Below are positions 58,596 to 64,000 of a stretch of 64,000 bases of DNA, in pieces. Below the pieces are notes generated by a model, which worked only from the letters and a program-made list of their open reading frames with translations, was not told where the DNA came from and did not search any database. Position 1 is the stretch's first letter, and each line of letters begins with the position of its first letter. This DNA comes from Acidobacteriota bacterium (GTDB lineage: Bacteria; Acidobacteriota; Thermoanaerobaculia; UBA5066; Gp7-AA6): assembly GCA_020199905.1 (NCBI GenBank), contig JAIVJS010000082.1, positions 30,761-94,760 on the forward strand, read 5' to 3'. Both the position numbers and the translations under genes were made by a program.

Positions 58596-61043
58596 ATGAT
58601 CCGAGCGATGCAGGATTTCGAAAAACTCGGCGTCTTCTACCTCGGCCGCGAGAGCGGGGCCCGCGGCAAGGGGGCGGAGAAGCTCGTTCTGTACGACTCC
58701 CGAGATCTCGTCACGCACGCCGTCTGCGTCGGAATGACTGGCAGCGGCAAGACGGGACTCTGCATTTCCCTGATCGAGGAGGCCGCCCTCGACGGCATTC
58801 CCGCGATCCTGATCGACCCGAAAGGCGACCTCGGCAACCTGCTCCTGACGTTTCCCGAGCTCCGCCCGGAGGATTTCCGGCCCTGGATCAACGAGGAGGA
58901 CGCCGGGCGCAAGGGGATGTCGCCCGACGCGCTCGCCAGGCAGCAGGCGGAGCTCTGGAAGTCGGGCCTCGCGGACTGGGGTGAGGACGGCGCGCGGATC
59001 GCGAAGCTCAAGGGCGCCGCGGACTTCTCGATTTACACGCCGGGGTCGACCGCGGGGCTGCCCGTCTCGATTCTCAAGTCTTTCGAAGCCCCGAAGGACG
59101 CGACCCGGTCCGACGGCGAGCTGCTGGGCGAGCGGGTCGGCACGACGGCGACCGGCCTGCTCGCGCTGCTCGGGATCGAAGCGGACCCGATCCAGAGCCG
59201 GGAGCACATCCTCCTTTCGACCATCCTGGAAGAAGCCTGGAAGAAGGGCGAAGACCTCGATCTCGCCGCGTTGATCGGCCGGATCCAGAAGCCCCCGGTC
59301 GCCCGGGTGGGCGTGCTCGCGATCGACTCGTTCTTCCCCGCCAAAGACCGGTTCGCCCTCGCGATGAAGTTGAACAATCTTCTCGCCGCGCCCGCGTTCG
59401 CCGCGTGGCTCGAGGGCGAGCCTCTGGACGTCGGCGCCCTCCTGCGCACGCCCGACGGAAAGCCGCGCATCTCGATCTTCTCGATCTCCCATCTCTCCGA
59501 CGCGGAACGGATGTTCTTCGTCACGATGCTCTTAAACGAGACCGTCGGCTGGATGCGCGGCCAATCGGGCACGACGAGCCTTCGCGCGATCGTCTACATG
59601 GACGAGATCGCCGGCTACTTCCCTCCGGTCGCGACGCCTCCTTCCAAGGCGCCTCTGCTGACGCTTCTCAAGCAGGGCCGCGCGTTCGGCCTGGGAGTCG
59701 TTCTGGCGACACAGAACCCGGTCGACCTCGACTACAAGGGGCTGTCGAACGCCGGGACGTGGTTTCTGGGAAGGCTCCAGACGGAGCGCGACAAGGCGCG
59801 GGTTCTCGAAGGGCTGGAAGGCGTGGCCGCCGGCGGCGGACCGAAGTTCGACCGCGGCGCGATGGATCGGACGCTGGCGGGATTGAAGTCGCGCGTCTTC
59901 GTGATGAACGACGTCCATGAGGACGGCCCGGTCGTCTTCGAGTCGCGCTGGGCGATGTCCTACCTGCGCGGTCCGCTGACGCGCGGCCAGATCAAGACCC
60001 TGATGAATCCGAGAAAATCGGCCGCGCCGGCGGCACGCGCTGCCGCCGCGGCGAAGGCCCCTGCGCGCGGCGGGATGACATCCGCGGGACGCGCCCCTTC
60101 CGAGCGGCCCCTCCTTCCGCCGTCGATTCCGCAGTACTTCCTGCCTGCCCGTGGCGCCGCGGAATCGGGGGTCGTGTACCGCGCGATGGCGCTCGGCGCC
60201 GCGGAGGTCCATTACTCCGACCCGAAGTCGCGCGCGGAGTCGCGCGAAGACCTCGTGCTGCTCGCGCCCATTTCCGACGGGCCGGACCCGGTCCGGTGGG
60301 AGGACGCCGAGCCGGCGTCCGTCGCGCTCGCCGACCTCGAGCGCGAGCCGGTCGCCGGCGCGAGGTTCGAGCCTCCCGCGCCGGCGGCGGCGGCCCCGAA
60401 AAGCTGGGAGGCCTGGTCCCGCGACTTCGCGGCGTCTCTGTTCCGGACGCGGCGGCTGGATGTCTTCCGCAGCGCGTCGGCGGGAGAGGTCTCGACGGCG
60501 GGGGAAAGCGAGCGAGACTTTCGCGGGCGTCTCCAGCAGAAGGCGCGCGAGGAACGCGACGCCGTGGCGGAGGCCCTTAGAGAGCGGTATGCCGCTCGTG
60601 TCGCCGCGCTCCAGGAAAAAAAGCGCCGTGGAGAACAGGCCGTCGCCCGCGAAAAAGAAGAGGCGACTTCCTCGGGGATTCAGACCGCGATCTCCGTCGG
60701 GGCGACGGTGCTGGGCGCCCTCCTCGGCCGCAAGGCCGTCAGCGCGACCAACATCGGCCGCGCGACCACCGCCGCCCGCGGCGCCGGTCGGACGATGAAG
60801 CAGGCCGGGGACATCGGACGCGCGAAGGAAAACGTCGCGGCGATCGACGCGCAGATCGCCGAGCTCGCGGGCGAGCTGCAGGCGGAACTCGATCTGCGGG
60901 CGGCGGCCACGGACCCCCTCACCGAAAAGCTCGAGCCCCTCGCCCTCCGGCCGAAAAAGTCCGACATCGCGGTGAAGCTCGTCGCGCTCGCGTGGGCGCC
61001 GTCAAATGAATCAGGAGGGCAGTCCACCCCGGCCTGGAAGTGA
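58596..61043 (+). CDS. HerA/DUF853-like ATP-binding protein with C-terminal coiled coil
   Basis: The 815-residue protein is a FtsK/HerA-type P-loop ATPase. Walker A is GMTGSGKT (46-53), Walker B AIVYMDEIAGYFPP, with FGLGVVLATQNPVDLDYKG as sensor region and an arginine-finger segment near LGRLQTERDKARVL. The end of the N-terminal half is an alanine-rich linker. The C-terminal ~200 residues have charged helical sequence (LQQKAREERDAVAEALRERY) and a glycine-rich hydrophobic stretch (ISVGATVLGALLGRKAVSAT). The family moves DNA or acts in membrane-associated processes; the role here is unknown. Either ATG 58596 or ATG 58608 could start translation. Confidence 0.85.
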   Translation: MIRAMQDFEKLGVFYLGRESGARGKGAEKLVLYDSRDLVTHAVCVGMTGSGKTGLCISLIEEAALDGIPAILIDPKGDLGNLLLTFPELRPEDFRPWINEEDAGRKGMSPDALARQQAELWKSGLADWGEDGARIAKLKGAADFSIYTPGSTAGLPVSILKSFEAPKDATRSDGELLGERVGTTATGLLALLGIEADPIQSREHILLSTILEEAWKKGEDLDLAALIGRIQKPPVARVGVLAIDSFFPAKDRFALAMKLNNLLAAPAFAAWLEGEPLDVGALLRTPDGKPRISIFSISHLSDAERMFFVTMLLNETVGWMRGQSGTTSLRAIVYMDEIAGYFPPVATPPSKAPLLTLLKQGRAFGLGVVLATQNPVDLDYKGLSNAGTWFLGRLQTERDKARVLEGLEGVAAGGGPKFDRGAMDRTLAGLKSRVFVMNDVHEDGPVVFESRWAMSYLRGPLTRGQIKTLMNPRKSAAPAARAAAAAKAPARGGMTSAGRAPSERPLLPPSIPQYFLPARGAAESGVVYRAMALGAAEVHYSDPKSRAESREDLVLLAPISDGPDPVRWEDAEPASVALADLEREPVAGARFEPPAPAAAAPKSWEAWSRDFAASLFRTRRLDVFRSASAGEVSTAGESERDFRGRLQQKAREERDAVAEALRERYAARVAALQEKKRRGEQAVAREKEEATSSGIQTAISVGATVLGALLGRKAVSATNIGRATTAARGAGRTMKQAGDIGRAKENVAAIDAQIAELAGELQAELDLRAAATDPLTEKLEPLALRPKKSDIAVKLVALAWAPSNESGGQSTPAWK

Positions 61044-61076
61044 TCCGACCCTCGGCCTTCGGCTCTTGGCATTCCC

Positions 61077-62204
61077 CTACCCCATACGGTGCGGCACGAA
61101 CCGGCTCCGGTTGTCCGTGATGGGGCCCTCCGACTCGCGGATGCCGATGCCGGCCGCCTCCTGTCCGATGATCCAGCTGCCGATGACCGGGTGCTGCCCG
61201 TCGAACTCCGGCAGCGGGGCGAGCGCCTGGTACACCGACTCTCCCTTTCCATAGTCTCCGCCGGTCTCCGCGAAGATGCCGCGCTCGTCGTACAGGGTGA
61301 CGTTCGACCCTTCGCGCGAGAAGAGCGGCTTCTGCACGTATCGCGTGAGTTTGCCCTTCGAGAACGATGCTTCGAGAAGGTTGGGGTCTCCGGGATTCAA
61401 CTCCCAGAGGATCGGCAGGATCCCCTTGCTCGAGAGGATCACCTTCCACGCGGGCTCGATCCACTGCGTCTTGCGATCCCCGAGCAGCATGTCGCCGAAA
61501 TCTTCTTCGAGCATCCATTCCCACGGGTAGAGCTTGAAGACGGCTTCCATCGGCTTGAGGGCCTCGTCGACGAAGAGCCGGTTTCCCCGGTCCCATCCGA
61601 TCTTCGAAACAAGAATCTGATCGGTCGCGATCCCGGCCGATTTCGCCGTGTCCCGCAGATAGGTGACGGTGACGATGTCTTCGGCGTCGTCGAGCGACGC
61701 GAAGTAGAGAGGCTCGCCGCGGAGATAGCCCTTGAGCTCCTTCCACGTCGCGACGAGACGCTCATGAATGCTGTTGAACTGGTCCTTGCCTTCAAAGACC
61801 TCTTCCAGCCATTTCCACTGGATGACGGCGGCCTCGTAGAGCGCCGTTGGCGTGTCGGCGTTGTACTCGAGAAGCTTCGGAGGCGAGCTCCCGTCGTAAG
61901 AGAAGTCGAAGCGCCCGTAGATCGACGGCGTATCGTCCTCCCACGAGCGCTCTATGAGCTCGCGAACGTCGCCCGGGATTCCCAGCTCCGAATAGCGGCG
62001 CTTCTCGATCACGTGGCCGGCGGCGGCGAGGCACATCTGGTGCAGGCGGTTCGTCGCCTTCTCGAGAACATCCACCTCGCGCGCGGAGAGGACGTAGTGC
62101 GCCGATTCGTACCAGTAGGGTTGCTCGGGCGTGTGAAAAGAGAGGCCGAGCTCCTCGACCTTCGACTGCCAGTTCCTGCGAGGCTCGGAAGCGACGCGCC
62201 TCAC
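61077..62204 (-). CDS. glutathionylspermidine-synthase-family ATP-grasp protein (YgiC/YjfC-like)
   Basis: The 375-residue protein matches the Gsp-synthase C-terminal ATP-grasp fold without the amidase domain. Diagnostic segments are LLEYNADTPTALYEAAVIQW, YGRFDFSYDG, LYPWEWMLEEDFGDM, VILSSKGILPILWEL and the end PLFSREGSNVTLYDERG, then GSWIIGQEAAGIGIRE. YgiC/YjfC proteins are thought to form an amide bond with an unknown acceptor. It starts 3 bases after the stop of a small lipoprotein gene (ygiB-like), the order seen elsewhere. Confidence 0.9.
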   Translation of the reverse strand: MRRVASEPRRNWQSKVEELGLSFHTPEQPYWYESAHYVLSAREVDVLEKATNRLHQMCLAAAGHVIEKRRYSELGIPGDVRELIERSWEDDTPSIYGRFDFSYDGSSPPKLLEYNADTPTALYEAAVIQWKWLEEVFEGKDQFNSIHERLVATWKELKGYLRGEPLYFASLDDAEDIVTVTYLRDTAKSAGIATDQILVSKIGWDRGNRLFVDEALKPMEAVFKLYPWEWMLEEDFGDMLLGDRKTQWIEPAWKVILSSKGILPILWELNPGDPNLLEASFSKGKLTRYVQKPLFSREGSNVTLYDERGIFAETGGDYGKGESVYQALAPLPEFDGQHPVIGSWIIGQEAAGIGIRESEGPITDNRSRFVPHRMG

Positions 62205-62207
62205 GTC

Positions 62208-62528
62208 TCAGGAGCCCGAACCGCCGGACGCGTGGCCGCCCGAAGAGGCATGCGCCCCGGACGATCCTTCTCCGTGGGCGCCGAAACCTCCTCGCGAGAC
62301 TCCACTCTCGGACCCGGAGGTGCCGCCGCGGACGCCCGAGCCCGTGCGCGACGTCATGCCCGCGCGCCCGCCGTAGATCCAGTGATATCCCGGGATGATG
62401 GCCGGACCCCGGCACATCGAGTCGGGCACGATCTGTCCCGCCGGGTCGGCGCAGCGCCGGCTCTGGCCGCACGAGACGAGGGCCATCGACGCCATCAGCG
62501 TGAGTGTGATCGAGGAGCTTTTCTTCAC
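62208..62528 (-). CDS. YgiB/DUF1190-like small lipoprotein
   Basis: The 106-residue protein has a lipobox (LMASMALVSCG). Its middle has paired cysteines (RRCADPAGQIVPDSMCRG) and PGYHWIYGG, which resemble the YgiB/DUF1190 pattern. The tail is glycine/serine/histidine-rich with RGGFGAHGEGSSGAHASSG, like the GGFG end of YgiB. It is encoded directly upstream of the YgiC-like ATP-grasp gene, so the two very probably form a functional unit, the lipoprotein perhaps being its substrate. Confidence 0.75.
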   Translation of the reverse strand: MKKSSSITLTLMASMALVSCGQSRRCADPAGQIVPDSMCRGPAIIPGYHWIYGGRAGMTSRTGSGVRGGTSGSESGVSRGGFGAHGEGSSGAHASSGGHASGGSGS

Positions 62529-62621
62529 GAAAGTGCGGGAATTTTACAGGATCCCGCGACGAAAGGCGGCACCATCCGCGATACCGCTTCCGGCGCGTGT
62601 CTTGCTTCATTTCGGGCACCC

Positions 62622-64000
62622 ATGCGAACGCGGATCCCCGGAGCCTTTTTCGGTCTGCTGCTCCTCTCGGCTTCGGTCTTCGGGTCCGGGCCGGCACGCG
62701 AAGAGCCGGCCCTCGCCGCCGCTCAGGCGGCCGACAATGCCGTGCTCGTCTGGGACGAGGCGGTCCTGCACGGCATCCGCATCACGAAACCGGGTCCGAC
62801 GATCGTCGCGCGCGCGCTGGCGGTGGCGCACAGCGCGATGTTCGACGCCTGGTCCGCGTACGACGGGCGTGCGGTCCCAACGGTTCCACGCGGGGGATGG
62901 CGGCGGCCGCCCGGCGAGTGGACGGAGACGAACAAGGCCGAAGCGGTCAGCTACGCGGGTTACCGCGCGGTGCTCGATCTGTTCCCCTCCGAGGCGGAGT
63001 ACTACAGGACTCTCATGGTTCAGCAGGGATACGCGCCCGATGATCAGTCTATGGATCCCGCGACGGCCCGCGGGGTCGGGAACTCGGCGGCGGCGGGGGT
63101 CCTCGACGTGAGGCATCGCGACGGTTCGAACCAGCTGGGCGACCGCGCCCCGGGCGCCTACGCGGACTACACCGGGTACCTTCCCATCAACACCTCGGTC
63201 GTGGTGAACGACCCGAATCGGTGGCAGCCGCTGGCGCTCGTGGTGAACGGCGCCATCGTCACTCAGACCTTCACGACCCCGCACTGGGGCCTCGTCACCC
63301 CCTTCGCCCTCCCGAGCGGTTCGGCGTTGAGGCCTCCCCCTCCGCCCCGGTATCCGGATCCACAGTACAAAGTCGAGGCCGACGAGGTGCTCGCGACCAA
63401 CGCCTCTCTGACCGACGCGCAGAAAGTCCTGGCGGAATATTTCGCGGACGGCCCGAGCTCGGAGTTCCCTCCGGGGCACTGGGCGCTCTTCGCTCAGTTC
63501 GTGTCACGCCGCGACGGCCATTCGATCGACGACGACGCGAAGATGTTTTTCGCGCTCGGCAACGGGCTTCTCGATGCGAGCATCGCCGCCTGGGACGCCA
63601 AACGCGCCTACGACTCCGGCCGCCCCTATACGGCGATCCACTTCCTCTACCGCGGGCAGCTTGTGCAGGGCTGGGGGGGTCCCGGCCTCGGGACCATCAC
63701 GATGCTCGGCGAGACCTGGCGCCCCTACCAGGTTCCGAACGTGGTCACGCCTCCGTTCCCGGAGTTCTTTTCGGGCCACTCCGTTTTCAGCGCGACCGGC
63801 GCGCAGATCCTCGCTTCGTTCACCGGCAGCGACGCCTTCGCCTATTCGGTTCGGATTCCGGCGGGGGGCTCGGCGGGCGAGCCCGGGCTCGTTCCTGCCG
63901 CAGACATGACCCTTTCGTGGAACACGTTCTCAGAAGCCGCCGATGCGGCGGGGATGTCGCGCCGCTATGGAGGCATCCATTTCCGAACGGGCGATCTGAC
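62622..64000 (+). CDS. exported vanadium-dependent haloperoxidase-like PAP2 protein (3' end outside window)
   Basis: The reading frame from ATG 62622 stays open to the end of the window (459 codons). A signal peptide (PGAFFGLLLLSASVFGSG) precedes the helical phosphatase/haloperoxidase domain. Recognisable are WDEAVLHGIRITKPGPTIVA, ALAVAHSAMFDAWSAYDGRA, WDAKRAYDSGRPYTAIHFL (with the phosphate/vanadate Arg), FFSGHSVFSATGAQ (catalytic His) and SRRYGGIHFRTGD, close to the expected last motif. Haloperoxidases oxidise halides with peroxide; acid-phosphatase function is possible. Confidence 0.88.
   Translation, partial: MRTRIPGAFFGLLLLSASVFGSGPAREEPALAAAQAADNAVLVWDEAVLHGIRITKPGPTIVARALAVAHSAMFDAWSAYDGRAVPTVPRGGWRRPPGEWTETNKAEAVSYAGYRAVLDLFPSEAEYYRTLMVQQGYAPDDQSMDPATARGVGNSAAAGVLDVRHRDGSNQLGDRAPGAYADYTGYLPINTSVVVNDPNRWQPLALVVNGAIVTQTFTTPHWGLVTPFALPSGSALRPPPPPRYPDPQYKVEADEVLATNASLTDAQKVLAEYFADGPSSEFPPGHWALFAQFVSRRDGHSIDDDAKMFFALGNGLLDASIAAWDAKRAYDSGRPYTAIHFLYRGQLVQGWGGPGLGTITMLGETWRPYQVPNVVTPPFPEFFSGHSVFSATGAQILASFTGSDAFAYSVRIPAGGSAGEPGLVPAADMTLSWNTFSEAADAAGMSRRYGGIHFRTGDL

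Noticed and set aside
1-64000. tRNA, rRNA or riboswitch
   Set aside because: I found no cloverleaf with a GTTC-type T-arm and CCA end, no 16S/23S-like conserved blocks and no recognisable riboswitch core; a covariance-model search would be needed to exclude them fully.

Overview
The window is high-GC bacterial chromosomal DNA. It carries many solitary genes for secreted or periplasmic enzymes, with few long operons. A carboxypeptidase-regulatory-domain TonB receptor, a Ser/Thr kinase fused to TPRs, Sel1, HEAT and Kelch proteins, a diheme DUF1111 oxidoreductase, YdeI, DUF885 and alpha/beta-hydrolase families together suggest an Acidobacteriota-like soil organism. This is inferred from gene content only: there is no rRNA or other phylogenetic marker. 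I see no tRNA, rRNA, CRISPR array, intact transposase or prophage.

Layout. 1-8 kb: tail of an unknown gene, threonine ammonia-lyase, a frameshifted secreted acetamidase/formamidase, a Txe/YoeB toxin remnant, a TPR lipoprotein, a MATE exporter, a GIDE-like remnant and a secreted cupin. 8-13 kb: a two-TM protein, a TonB receptor broken by a 32-bp tandem duplication, a beta-propeller-like remnant, a CuA-like cupredoxin and a zinc alcohol dehydrogenase lacking its Rossmann core. 13-21 kb: DUF885 plus flavoprotein pair, a basic histone-like protein, a sulfite-oxidase-like enzyme, arfB, a MITE-like element, an ABC-2 exporter pair and a metalloprotease remnant. 21-31 kb: a large extracellular nuclease, a HEAT lipoprotein, GlsB-like and YdeI-like proteins, a CocE/S15 hydrolase and an alpha/beta hydrolase. 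31-45 kb: amidase, histidine phosphatase, Ser/Thr kinase coupled to a PDZ-Sel1 lipoprotein, a MerR regulator with a classic 19-bp-spacer promoter in front of a small cysteine protein, diheme oxidoreductase, TipA-like MerR, an S9 peptidase and a two-gene unit of unknown function. 45-55 kb: remnants, Kelch protein, exported unknowns, a dienelactone-hydrolase pseudogene, DHA2 exporter, PhzF, an alkaline-phosphatase-superfamily enzyme and a Nei/Fpg glycosylase. 55-64 kb: a 5'-truncated PQQ-type sugar dehydrogenase, an alpha/beta-hydrolase-domain protein, a HerA-like ATPase, a YgiB/YgiC-like pair and a vanadium haloperoxidase running off the end.

Two large-scale patterns stand out. First, the intergenic spaces hold at least 14 imperfect arrays with a strict 7-bp period but several different unit sequences. 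They often abut or supply start and stop codons, much like the heptameric STRR repeats of cyanobacteria. Second, at least ten genes are broken, truncated or reduced to fragments. Some of these could be assembly errors, but the large internal deletions and isolated gene tails look like genuine decay.
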